From Struthidea cinerea (lineage: Eukaryota; Chordata; Aves; Passeriformes; Corcoracidae), in assembly GCA_013397865.1 (NCBI GenBank), contig VZTI01005062.1, forward strand, positions 1,383,696 through 1,447,695: 64,000 nt of DNA, in the 5' to 3' direction. A program made the position numbers and the translations under genes. Positions 15,101 to 25,800 of the stretch are shown one piece after another. Position 1 is the stretch's first letter, and each line of letters begins with the position of its first letter. Under the pieces are notes generated by a model that was not told the origin of the DNA, searched no databases, and saw nothing but the letters and a program-made list of their open reading frames with translations.

Positions 15101-16376
15101 ATAACAATGCACCTGATCATTGTTTAAATGTTTTACCAGTTGTAACTTTCAGATCAAGCAGGGAAAGATCACATTTCATTTCAGGATCCATAACTCTTCC
15201 CATCTTAAGAGACAGAGGAAAACATGGAAAGGTAGATGATCTGACTGATAACTGTGTAACAACAAACTCCTGAAAAATGCATCTTGAAAGGATGTTGTCA
15301 TAACCTCACACCTTAACTTCTGAGTAGGAAAGGATCCTAGACATGCAATTAATAAACTCAAACTCTATTTCTCCATTAAAAAAAACCAAATAGAATTACA
15401 TAAAAGATACATTACACACCCTTCTCCAGTTACTTGAAACATTACCTGGAGAGTGAGATGACAGAAATGTGGTGGAATTGTCAAACATGCATCAAAAAAA
15501 GCCAAATAAAAACCTTTCTTTTTCAGTGCTTAGCTATACTTACACTTAGAAAACACACTCGTGTTTTCAATGGTAGGAACTTTTTTTCCTTATCCACAAA
15601 AAAATTTTCATATTTGAAGACTTAATTTATTTTCCTCCCTAGATTGCAATTCCCTCAGTGATCTTGCTTTCTAGACCTTTAATAACTCTCACATCTCTCT
15701 CCGAGTTTTCTCCTATCAGCCCACACACATCCTGATGTACTTCCAGTACCTCCAGAGACCAAACCAACCACACCCTGCCAAACGATCCCGCGTCCACAGC
15801 CTCTCACCCACCTCCCCATGGGTCACTCTTCAGTTTCTGCCGTCTCCCTGCGCAGCTGGAAGGGAGGAGGTAGAGCCTGGGAAGCAGGCAACGGTGGAGG
15901 AAAGGTGTTTTTAATGGTTTTTTTTCTCCTTATTATCCTGCTCTGATTTTGATTACCAATAAACTCAACTAATACTCCCAAATAGAGTGTGCTCTGCCCA
16001 TGACAGTAATCGACGAGTGATCTCTCTCTGCCCTTATCTCAACACATGAGTCTTCTGATATATTTTCTCTCCCCTGCCCAGTTGCGGAGGGGAGCTGTAG
16101 AGGGGCTTTAGCGAGTGCCTGACATCCAGCCAGGGTCAACCCAGCGCAACCACCCGCTCTCAACCCTCTCTCCGCCGCAGATCCCCGCAGACGCACCTAC
16201 AGCAGGGCAGCCATCGCACCAGCCCGCCACTCACCCAGCAGCTCCCGGGAGCCGTGCAGCTGCCTCCATCCTGCCCGGGCGGGGAGGGAGAGCCCCGCGC
16301 CCAGCGCCGAGCGCCCGACGCGCAGCAGCCTCAGCACCCGCTCCCCGCCGCCGCTCACCCACAGGGACGCCGCCAT
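1..16376 (-). CDS. PDHX: Pyruvate dehydrogenase complex component X (E3-binding protein), 5' part, coding exons 1-4
   Basis: PDHX anchors dihydrolipoamide dehydrogenase (E3) to the E2 core of the mitochondrial pyruvate dehydrogenase complex. Spliced minus-strand CDS: 16376-16235, 9935-9852, 5141-5041, 145-1 (continues past the window edge). All visible splice sites are GT-AG and the reading frame closes across every junction (phases 1, 1, 0), giving 157 residues. Residues 1-48 are an Arg-rich, nearly acid-free mitochondrial presequence. Residues about 52-129 form a biotinyl/lipoyl domain: KVLMPALSPTM, then NIVKWLKKEG, then ETDKA with Lys92 as the expected lipoylated residue, ending LIGLLVEEG. 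A Pro/Ala-rich linker starts near residue 139. The E3-binding and C-terminal domains lie outside the window. It could in principle be E2 (DLAT), but the single lipoyl domain directly after the presequence, the QDWKQVEMP end and the APIP neighbour fix it as PDHX. No break is seen. Confidence 0.96.
600..1172 (+). mobile_element. CR1 LINE fragment, 5'-truncated 3' end
   Basis: Recognisable CR1 landmarks in order: CAGCCCAGAAAGGCAAATGC, GGAGATGATTCTGCCCCTCT, AGAGAGCTGGGGTTGTTCTG, CACTGGAACAGG, and a 3' end AAGGTCCCTTACAACCCAAA followed by an ATTCTATG terminus. Many substitutions and small indels; no open RT frame. The boundary on the 5' side is approximate. It lies antisense to PDHX inside intron 3. 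Confidence 0.9.
1481..2042. mobile_element. Probable solo LTR of an endogenous retrovirus
   Basis: A 562-bp GC-richer block in an AT-rich intron that begins TG and ends CA. It is flanked by ACTAA (1476-1480) and ATTAA (2043-2047), four of five bases matching as an aged 5-bp target-site duplication. A TTTTATA box-like motif lies at 1795-1801 in the plus orientation. No gag/pol/env coding is present. I do not recognise the family from memory, so it could instead be a non-LTR or unique GC-rich block. Confidence 0.42.
5041..5141 (-). CDS. PDHX: PDHX coding exon 3 (lipoyl-lysine hairpin)
   Basis: 101 bp between an ATTTTGCAG acceptor and a GTAGGG donor (5040-5035); the donor is weaker than GTAAGT. 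Encodes GDTVNVGDALCEIETDKAVV followed by TMESSEDGILAKIL. The Lys in ETDKA (residue 92) is the lipoyl attachment site by family homology. The exon ends on a codon boundary. Confidence 0.95.
5142..9851 (-). other. PDHX intron 2
   Basis: 4.7-kb AT-rich intron. It includes a T/G-rich simple-sequence stretch around 7165-7245, the 38-bp tandem duplication at 8465-8540 and T tracts near 8307. No coding exon or recognisable transposon was found. Confidence 0.85.
8465..8540. repeat. 38-bp tandem duplication
   Basis: Two adjacent 38-bp copies (8465-8502 and 8503-8540), each starting TTTTCTCTTGCAATTTTG and ending ACTGTAAA. They differ by one base (GCTGTAATT versus GCTATAATT). Intronic, no coding effect. 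Confidence 0.95.
9852..9935 (-). CDS. PDHX: PDHX coding exon 2 (first half of lipoyl domain)
   Basis: 84 bp, flanked by a TTTTGCAG acceptor (ends 9936) and a GTAAGA donor (9851-9846); phase 1 on both sides. Encodes TPGIKVLMPALSPTMEQG and NIVKWLKKE, the N-terminal beta strands of the lipoyl domain, which match the vertebrate PDHX family closely. Confidence 0.95.
9936..16234 (-). other. PDHX intron 1
   Basis: 6.3-kb first intron. It carries one long plus-oriented CR1 fragment (about 11040-12000). The rest is AT-rich unique sequence with short ORFs that show no family resemblance. GC and CpG content rise from about 15,750 toward the promoter island. Confidence 0.85.
11040..12000 (+). mobile_element. 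CR1 LINE fragment with degraded RT end and 3' UTR
   Basis: Starts in the C-terminal part of the reverse-transcriptase ORF (CACCAAGGGCAAGTCCTGCC, then a frame reading FTSLDFCKAFDMVP-like with frameshifts). It continues through GAGGTGATTCTGCCTCTCTA and GAGAGTTGGGGTTGTTCAG to a 3' end CTTCCAATCCAAACCACCC. Around 11290-11390 it lacks several hundred bases of normal CR1 ORF2, an internal deletion. Non-functional. Confidence 0.93.
16235..16376 (-). CDS. PDHX: PDHX coding exon 1 (mitochondrial presequence)
   Basis: Starts at ATG 16376 (MAASLWVSGG...) and ends before a consensus GTGAGT donor at 16234-16229. It encodes 47 codons plus one base: many Arg and Leu, few acidic residues, as expected for a matrix-targeting signal. 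This start is chosen because the length fits the family and the ATG lies inside a YY1-type motif. An in-frame ATG at 16598 would add 74 residues but reads as GC-rich promoter sequence. Confidence 0.93.
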
Positions 16377-16380
16377 CTTG
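16368..16380 (-). promoter_or_regulatory. YY1-type motif overlapping the PDHX start codon
   Basis: Minus strand reads CAAGATGGCGGCG, an excellent match to the YY1 core (AAGATGGCGGC). YY1 sites of this kind typically lie just downstream of the transcription start in housekeeping promoters, here including the initiator ATG. This suggests a short PDHX 5' UTR with initiation a little to the right of 16380. Binding itself is inferred. Confidence 0.65.
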
Positions 16381-16771
16381 CCCTGCCCGCCCCCACCGCG
16401 CCGGGGCTGCCCCACTGACTGCCTGAGCAGAAATAACCCGGCACGCCCCCAGCGCCGGGGGGACGCTTCACCGACCCCCCGTGCCCCACCTGCCCCTCCC
16501 GCGGCTTTGGCCGCCTCGATCTCCCGAGGCACGGGCGAATAGAACCGCATGAACACCCGTGTCCAGCTTGGCAGTTCCTCGCCGGGGCGCACCCGCATCT
16601 CCTCTAGTCACTGCCGGCTCCCGGCCCGGAGGGAGGGCACCGGCCTCTCCATCCCGCCCGCCGGGGTCCGGCTCGGGTCGGTGCCTGCGGCCGGGGGTGC
16701 CCAGCGCTCCGCAGGCGCCCGCGCGGCTCCCCAAAGAAGCCCCCGAGCAAGGACCCCGCGCTGGCCGCGCC

Positions 16772-16801
16772 ATGGCGGCCGCCGGCGGGGATGCGGCGCA
16801 G
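16772..16801 (+). CDS. APIP: APIP coding exon 1
   Basis: 30 bp, MAAAGGDAAQ, ending before a GTAACG donor. It is the least conserved exon; the human counterpart is about nine residues longer but also ends ...AQ before the DxxHPR motif of exon 2. The ATG has a favourable GCCATGG context. The frame upstream is open but has no other in-frame ATG nearby. Confidence 0.85.
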
Positions 16802-19800
16802 GTAACGAGGGGCCGGGGGGCAGCGGGGCCCCGCCACCGCTCCGGAGAGCTCCCCGCAATCGCGGGTGCTGAGGCTGTTCTAGAACCTTGGTAATTAGCC
16901 ACTAGCTTCGCAGTTGCTAATTAGTAGGGAGGTCCTGGGAGTGCTGGTGGATGGTAAGTTGACTGCGAGCCGGCAGTGTGCCCTGGCGGCCAGGAGGAAA
17001 TTCAGCCAGCAAAACCAAGGCGTGCTCAGTGTCCAGCATTCAAGGAGCAATGGCCGTAAGCTAAAAGACAAGTTCCACCTCAGCTTGGGGATGAACTTCT
17101 TTACGTTGAGGCTGGCAGAGCACTGGAACAGGCTGCCCAAGGGAGTCGTGGAGTCTCCCTCTCTGGAAACATTCAAAACTCAACTAGAGACTTTCTTGTG
17201 TCACCTGCTGCAGGTGACCGTGCCTTGGCAGGGGGGTTGGACTAGGTTATCTCCAAAGGTCTCTTCCAACCCTAACTATTCTATGATCCTATAAAAACAT
17301 GTTATAAAATTTAGTACAGTTTCCAGAATGTTGCCAGCTGTCAGTTTGGCTGCATCTACAGGACTCATGGCTCTATTTATGTTAGCTTGGGGGTTTTAGG
17401 TTTTTTCGTGATTTGGTTTTCTTTAATTGGTCTTTGATTGGGGTTTTATGTATCATCACAACCAGAACATGAGTTGGCAGTGCTTCATCAAACAAAGTAA
17501 GCATTGAGCATATGGAAGCACTGCCTGGACAAGGCTTGGAACACCTCTCCAGTTTGCGTGTGACACTGGTCGAGAGACCAGCCCAAGCTTCAAAACCAGC
17601 AAGAACTGACAGCAGGGAGATGAGAGGTATCAGCAGACTAGATAATATGGCCTGTCAGGAAAGAGGGAAGGAATATACTTCATCATAAACAAACAGAAAA
17701 CAACCAACCAAACAAAAAACAACAAGAAAAAAAAGTGCAGCAAATTGAGTTGTCATAATGTGTAAAACATTGTCACAGAGGTGAAAGGGAAGACCATCTT
17801 CTGCATGTCCATGATCTTTGGTAAGAAAGAACAAGCTACAGCAAACAAGGTTTAGGCTAGGCATTAGGAAAATATTTCCAACCTGGGACAGTTAACAGAA
17901 TGCCTAAAGATCTTGTGTCTCACCATCACTGGAGGTTGCAAAGATGAGGTTAAAGTAGGAGACTCCAAACGTTGTCAAACGTGCCCCAGGCTGCCATCTC
18001 CAGTAATTCACCTTCCCAGTCTCCTGCCTCAGAACCACTGCTTCCTGGTCCTGTTCCATGCTGCCTCCTCACCCCTAGTTCTGCAAATCCAGCACTAACT
18101 GGAACCACTTCTAAGTATTTCAGCAAAGGTGTTGGCGCCAAGTAACCACCTGCCTACCATTTTTGCTGTGCACTGCTTTTCCTTTGGTCCTCTCTGTTCT
18201 GTGGGTGTTGACAAAATACTCCCCCCTAGTGTGGATTCTTGCTGCTTAAACAAAACATTTTCCTTGGAAATATTATTTCATGGGCATTAATGACCAAGGT
18301 GAGCAGTAGAGCAGCTAATCATTTGACATTTTAGAAAAACTTAAAGCTTCCAGTTGCTGCAATAAAAAAAATGAAACCCTTAAAAAAGGCACACCATAAA
18401 AGCAGCTGTATTACTGTGGTAATGTAGGTAGAAATCTTACCTCTGACACTAGAGATACCTTTGGTTAATATGTAGATACAGATACTAATGTAATAAACAA
18501 TGGAATAGGGAAAAAATACAAGAAACTTTTTTCCTTCTAAAGAAATATTAAAATAATGCAATTTGCCTTCTGGCTAAACTGCATGTAAAGTAACCTCGTG
18601 TTGTAAAAATATAGGAATGTCAAGTTCGTAAAATAATTTGCATGTATTTTCTGTGGTATTTTTGAGTGCTATTGACTAATAAAGTCTGTTCTACTGAAAT
18701 GTGTAAATCAAGCAAAATAAACCTACAATAAAACCTGATTTAATAGGAAAACTATTAGTTGAGCTTTTAAAAATGGATTATGTTAGATGCATTTATTTTC
18801 CGTTTTTTTGTGCAATAGTCCATAACATAATCCTGCTGGTGTATTGTCTATGGGCCACTGCACTCAAATAAATTTTAGATGAGCGCCTTCCTGTGAAGGA
18901 TAGTCAGACATGCACCTTATTTGGGAGTTTTGTTTGTTTGTTTCAAGGTGTGAATGTCCCTGGCAGAGCATAAAGGGCATTGTGTACACATGCAATTATT
19001 TTGTAATTGAAGTTCATTAGCATAAATTAGACCTCTTTGCTGCAGTATGAAAGTTCTAATCCTTTAAACTCAGTTTGAGAACTTAAATTCTTAGGTTTGA
19101 GGTGTTTCTGATGGTTTTTCATTTACTTATTTAATTTTTTTTTTAGGATGAGTTACATCCAAGGAATCTTATCCCAGAGCTTTGTAGACTGTTTTATGGC
19201 TTAGGCTGGGTAACAGGAACCGGTGGAGGAATCAGCTTGAAATATGGGTAAGTAATGATGAAAGAGAAATAATGTGGTGGTTACAGAGAGAGGCTGGCTG
19301 TGTTTAGTAGCTGAGGAGGGCATTTCAGTTCCATGAGAAATGTTTGCAAGTCAAGAGTGAGCAAGAAGTTAGAGGGGAAAATGAAGTGTGCCAAATTTAA
19401 CCTTATAGAAGGGAGGTGAATAATCTGAATTAATCATTGCAGACCCTTCAGTGGAGAGAGACAGCTGGAGAGAGTGACCTTATCCTGTCCTTTTCCTACC
19501 TTTGTTTAAGGTAGATGAATTGTCTTTAAAGAACAATGCATTCCCCCTTTTTCATTTCAGTAAGTATGGAATTTAGACTGGGTTACATCAGGCACACGGC
19601 TTTCAAATGCCTGTGGTTAAATAAGATCAATCTCACCCTGGACATTTTGCAGGCCAGATATTTCCTCTGAGAAAGAAATTACTATTCTACTGAGATAATT
19701 TCTAAGGAGACAAATACTTAACGTATAATTAAAGCAGGACAGGTAACAGCAACAATTTTTGGTCTGTATCTCCTATGAAGAAGCATCACTTTGTGTTTTG

Positions 19801-22800
19801 CTTGTCTCCCGCCTATTCATAATTCCCAAACTTTTAGTGGAAACAGAGCTCCTCTCAGTGGCCACTGAAAAAAAGATAAGTCCTCATTCTGCAAAGAACC
19901 TTGTACAGTGCCTGCAATTCTGTACTCAGTCACATGGTTGTGACACGAACTTTAAAGTATCTGACCTCTCATTGTTCTGGTATACACTTGCATGCACGCA
20001 CAGACAGCCATTGCTATTCAAATATATACTTTATATATATGTGAGTAAAAGACCCTAGATGCTCATACTTGTGCTGTTGGGACTTTGTGCAGGTCATTTC
20101 ACCTCCCTGCTTGATTTTGCAAGCAAAGCAACAACAGTAATAATAATGAGATGAATGAAAAGAGGGTAAATTCTTGTTTTTAAAGTTGTCTATGGGAAGA
20201 TCTTTTTAGCACTAATGTCATCAGTAGCTACATGTAGCCTATTTTTTTTGTCATTTCAGTGCAACTTCTGTTGGTTGTGGCAAGACAAATGGTATTATCA
20301 GAGAATGCATTAATATAGGAATACAGTTTTCCTTAGTAGTTCTATAGCTTGTTTACTTAGAATTGTTACTTAGGAAGATGTGAAATAACAATTGAAATTT
20401 GATTCAAATATATCAACTGCTTTTACCAGGTAATCTTAATCAGCCTTACTCACTGTGCAGTTCATATCAACTGTCAGGAAGAAAAAATGTCAGTTTGGAT
20501 GTGGGATAGCTTATTAAAAATGGATGTAGAATTCTTTTTGAGGTATCTTGTATTTGAAGACTTTATTTTGTCATCAGATGTTCCCTTTCTGGTTAAGTTC
20601 TAAAAAAGAAAAAAACTCTGGTTTAAGAAAAATTGTGTCTGTCACAAGTAACTGAATTACCACTTGATTTCTCCTCTTGCTCATGCAAATTAATTAAGAC
20701 TAAATTAATGCAATGCTGGCAGTGTTAATTCATGAATGTTAAAAATTACAAATATGATAAAGCCACATTTTTCTGTGCTTCACAGACATTTTACCACTAT
20801 AAATAGTATATAATCTTAAAGTTCTATTTTTGGAAGAATTAAAATCACAGAATTGTTTAGGTTGGTAAAGATCCTTAAGATCCTCAAGTGTCCAACCATA
20901 AACCTACCACTGCACAGTTCACCAGTAAAACACATTCCTAAGCACCATGCCTAAATGTCTTTTAAATACTTCCAGAGGTGGTGAGCCAGCTGCTTTCCTG
21001 TGCAGTCCATTCCAATGCTTGATAACCCTTTCAGGGAAGAAATTCTTCCTAATAATCGATTTAAACCTCCCGTGATGCAAATTGAAGTAATTCCTCTTGT
21101 CCTGTCACTGGTTTCCTGGGAGAAGAGACCAACCTCACCTTGATATACTCTCCTTTTAGGCATTGTAGAGATCAGTGAGGTTTCCCCTGAGCCTCCTTTT
21201 CTCCAGGCTAAACATCCCCAGCTCCCTCTGACATTCCTCACAAGCTTGTGCTTCAGACCCTTCCCCAGCTCTGTTAGAAACATCCCATGGTCCGTAGGAA
21301 ATGTATCTGTAACTTCACTAATTATTCACTAGATGTCTCTGTACTCCTGAATTTGTGACTGCTGAAGCTGAATAGTGATTGCAATTGAGAGAGAGAATCT
21401 AGTTGGGGATTTTGTGCTAATAATGAAAATAATGCAGATACCATCTTGAAATCATTTTAGTTTCGATTGGTTTTTACAGTTTTCGTTCACGTAGTCCTTG
21501 CAAGAAGTGATGCACTTCTACTTAAATTTCAGTCATTTAATTGCACTGAATTAGTGCTCTTTATCAACACAAATAAATATGTAACTGCACTAGAAACCTA
21601 ACCTGCACAGTTAATAAAGAAAGTATTTACAATGTTGAATCTTACAGATAATTATTACTGTTTATAGATAGTTTATGGATTTTTATGTAATGGTTTTGTC
21701 ACCTGCCTTGTCACAAATCAGTATCTGCTTGCAATTTCTCATTTAATTTTTATTCTGAATTGTAGGAATTTGAGTTTGAGTTATTGCAGGGAGTTTATGT
21801 TTTTCTTTGTTGGAAAAATAAGACTGCACCGCTTACATGTTTTTCATGTATCTGTCAAAGTAAAGCAGGGTTTTGTACCCCTGCAAGTTAGAGATTTTAT
21901 TTACCCTTGTACAATTTGGTTCTATTTTGAAAATAATCTACCTATCAATGTATGGAAAGAGCAAGAAAGTTTTTAAATTGTGAGGGTCTGGATTTGCTAT
22001 TTCCTCCTCAGTGGCTCAAGAGCTCTAAGGCCTATGTAGTTGAACAGTCATTGCTCAACTGTATTTACTGACTTTTCCCATCTGCAACTTTTGCTAGGGA
22101 TGAAATCTACATCGCTCCTTCAGGGGTCCAGAAGGAAAGAATACAGGTATGTTAAGCTGTACTTTATACCTCAGAGCTCATCTTGAGATGGATGAAAGTG
22201 CCTTTGTTTAGAGTTCCATTTTTCCTTATGTGAAGTTGCAAACTTGTTATACTGTTGACTACATTACTGAAAGACCTGGTGATTTCTCCCCGTACTCCGT
22301 TATCATAGCAAGCCAGTATGTGTTTCAGTGGCCAGCGTAGATTAGTCTTGATGATCACTTTGCTTTAAATAAATACAAAGGAGTGTGAGAGTGGAGCAAT
22401 ACTCCAGTCCAGCTTTATTTTTTGTCAAGCTTTGTTGGCTATACCTGTCTGGCTACAGTTTTAAGTTACCGAGGTACACACGTAAATAGGCATTAACACC
22501 TCATCGCTGTCTATTTTCGTTCGAGTGATTGCAAATATTGATCTTGATATTCTCAGTTAGTAATTGGGCTCTCCCCATTGAAAGATGACCTTGTCTATCT
22601 GTCTGCTTTCAAACAAAACCCAAAATGTAAGAGGAGGGGAGAATGGTAAACGATAACTATTTTATGACAGCAGGTACTCTCCCAGAATAGAGTAATACAT
22701 GGAGAGGATTTGTCATCTCATAAATCTGAGGATAAATACAGTGAGGAGTAAAAGGAATTTCTTCACTGATAGAAACCTGGGGTCTCACAGCAGTGTTTCC

Positions 22801-25800
22801 TGGGGACATGGAGAAGTAAGGTAGGCAAAGGTATACAAGATAACCACGATGGTCTGGTCTGTGCTCGCAGTAGCAGAGGATTAAGCACAGTGAGGGAGGA
22901 AATCTCTTGCAATTGTATTTTCTGCTGATTTTTAAAATAACATTAAAATTTTATTACTGCCCTGAACAATTCTTTGTACTATTATGAGTAGCTAATTGAT
23001 GCAAAGATAATATTCATGTAAAGCTGCTAAAAGTAAGGTTTAAAAATAAATAGTTCTACGAGTTAAATGTATTATTTTTAAGTTTAACTTGTGTCGTTTG
23101 TTGGTTCTTTTAAGAGTAGAAGGAAAAGTACATCTACATTTCTTATTTTGAATCAGTTGCTACTTTTCCTTTTGATCTGTTGTTATTACTGAGCTACAGA
23201 CTGTCTCCTTTCTGAGAAAATTGTAGTTTTACAAAGATCTGCGTGGCATCAGTCTGAGTAAAAAGAGTACCTAATATTAATTTCCATTACACAATGTCAG
23301 TAAGTAGTATTAGAAGCTGGAATAAATGTGGTGCATTACAGCACTTTTACAAAGTTAAAATCACATTCTATTAAATATGTGGTTTGTATATATTTGTATC
23401 CCTAGAGGGAAAACAAAACTATTTGAGTTGTCACAGGTCAAAATAATTTCTTCTTTCTTACAGCCAGAAGATATGTTTGTTTGTGACATGAATGAACAGG
23501 ACATCAGCGGTCCTCCACTGCACAAGAAATTAAAGAAAAGCCAGTGCACACCTCTTTTTATGAATGCTTACACTATGAGAGGTATGTAGCAATGTTGTAG
23601 TTCAGCAGTGACTAAAACACTGTATATGTACATCCACAAAATTGATATTCAGTATTTATGCAGAGTATTGGTAGGTTGCAGGGGAAGCCCAGGATTTGCA
23701 GCAGTTTTATATCAGTAGTTTTGCCAATTTAGGTATTATGGTTTAAATCCTTTTGCATCCATTGGCTGAGATTAACAGTTATAGATTTTGAATAGATGAA
23801 AACAGTATGAAACTTTTCTTTTGCAGGTGGACAGTAATAGAGCTTTTGATGTTGTGTAAAATTTATATGTTATTTTAGAGGGGATTTAGGGAGTCTCTTC
23901 TGATCTTCCTGCACAAGCAGCTTACATGTGTATTCAAGGAAAAGCAACATTGCATCTTTAGAAGTAGACTGTAATTATTGTCTACCTATCTTTCCATCAT
24001 GACACAATAAGATAATGATGAGTGTTTTTTCAGAGAATCAGCAGGTAATTGAAGAAGACATAAAAAGAAAGTAAAAGGCTTTAAACTTTCACTTCACAAA
24101 TAAGTTTGGGAATTCTTCATAACCTCAGAACTCTGTTAAAATTAAGAGTGTTTCGGTCGCTGCAGTATGTAAAGAAATATACAAGTAGTGTTTCTGCTTG
24201 AATTTGTACAAGTAGTGTCTCTCCTGGAAGTTGTCACCAACTTAAAGTTAACAGAAGTGTCCTAAGACAATCCATAATTATCCCTTACAGGTGAGTAATT
24301 ACCTCATACTTTCATTTAGATTGCTGTATGTTTTTTCCTCTCGTACAGCAGATCACCATTTGCTAAGATGACTAATCAAAGGAAATTAATCAAGAATATG
24401 TATTAAATTTTCTTAATAGACACATTTTAAAATTAATTCTAAATTTCTTTTTCTGCTCTTAGGGGCAGGCGCAGTGATCCATACGCATTCCAAGGCTGCC
24501 GTTATGGCTACCCTTCTTTACCCAGGGAGTGAGTTCTCTATTACCCATCAGGAGATGATAAAAGGAATCCAGAAGTGTACTTCAGGAGGCTATTACAGGT
24601 ACTTCTCTATGTTTAGGAAAAGAGGCGTGATATTTGATCATTTGTTTTCGACAATATAAATACAAGTAATTTGAGTAACATACTTGAAAGTGTGTATTAC
24701 AAAATATTAGGAATAAGAAGTAAAAAGACCTCTGGAATAAATGAGTCACTGGTTCTCTGTAAGTCTGAAGCCTGTGGAAGAGATCTGAGATAAAATCTTG
24801 TAATGCCAAGGCTGCTGTGGTCTGTTGAGCTACAGGAACAAGCCAAATAAAGAGCTACGTCCTGAGATGTTACCACATCTATACAACATTCAGCTGAAAC
24901 TGGAGCCAGCCAGCACTAGGTTGGATTGATAGCATGTACAAACTACATTTGGGTGGACTTCACATATCACTGCCTGTGCTAGTTTAGGGCATGTTAAGAG
25001 AGTAGAGGATTTCAGATTTACTTGACAGAGTTTGAAAGAAAATTCAGAATAAACAGCTCATTAAAGATAATGTTATTACTTTTCAAGGATGAGCTCTGAG
25101 GTAAGTGCTGAGTTATTCCAAATTATGTGTGATGGCTTGTTTTGAGGTCTCCACCCACAGAGTGTTGAACTGGGATCTGCAAACAACATTTATTTAACAT
25201 GTGACAAGGAGATGAGAAATTGAAATGTTAAATTCTTTCCACTTTTTGATGTTAATTTTTGTATCTAACTATTGCCCTTTGGCAAGGGAGCAAGCCATAT
25301 GTGATTTTACGCCCAGGCATATTTTATTCCATTTTGGTTGACTTGCCAACTTTACTGTCTTGTCACCATTAGCATGTGCATTTTTAATGTGGTAAAATAC
25401 AAACCCTTTTATTGAATTGTCTAACAACACTGGTTTTAAAAAAATCCACAACAATTTTTTTTATATGCATTTTGAACTCTCACACACTCCTAAGTGTTAG
25501 TCAGGAAACGCTGTATTTATTGGGTTGCATACCTCCAAGTTGACCTGTGACATTCTATTAATTTACCAGAAAAAGTAAAGAAATCAAAGCTCCAGGTTAT
25601 GTGGCTCATAAGCACATATTCATCCATACTAGACTGATTCCACTGGCTTGCCTCACACAAGTCTCCCCATTGAATTCAAAAGAAAAGTGGGATCTTGGAT
25701 TCAAAGTACAAAATGGGACCGTTTGAAAAAAGGGATTGTATATTGTTTCTAGTTACATAAATCTTTTCTGGAAGCTGTCCACGAAAATGCTACAGATAGA

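Larger units (their letters stand above)
16110..16870. promoter_or_regulatory. CpG-island bidirectional promoter of PDHX and APIP
   Basis: The only CpG-dense stretch in the window. PDHX starts leftward at 16376 and APIP rightward at 16772, so 395 bp separate the two ATGs. There is no TATA box at a sensible distance from either start. A Sp1/KLF-like GC box lies at 16386-16394 (CCCGCCCCC) and a YY1-type motif overlaps the PDHX ATG. Head-to-head PDHX-APIP is also the human arrangement. Exact transcription starts cannot be read from sequence. Confidence 0.9.
16802..19146 (+). other. APIP intron 1
   Basis: 2.3-kb intron. It holds a CR1 3' end only about 120 bp after exon 1, an A-rich simple stretch (about 17690-17735), a second short CR1 piece (17845-17955) and AT-rich unique sequence toward exon 2. 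Confidence 0.85.

Noticed and set aside
16559..16801. In-frame upstream extension of APIP exon 1
   Set aside because: The frame opens with GTG, not ATG, and has no internal ATG before 16772; no support for initiation there.
16468..16902. Several Arg/Pro/Ala-rich ORFs over 75 codons in the promoter region on both strands
   Set aside because: Stop-poor CpG-island sequence gives long frames in all phases; only the PDHX and APIP exon 1 frames have splice and homology support.
20951..21283. 110-codon minus-strand ORF in APIP intron 2
   Set aside because: Falls entirely within an antisense CR1 3' region, which is non-coding in CR1.
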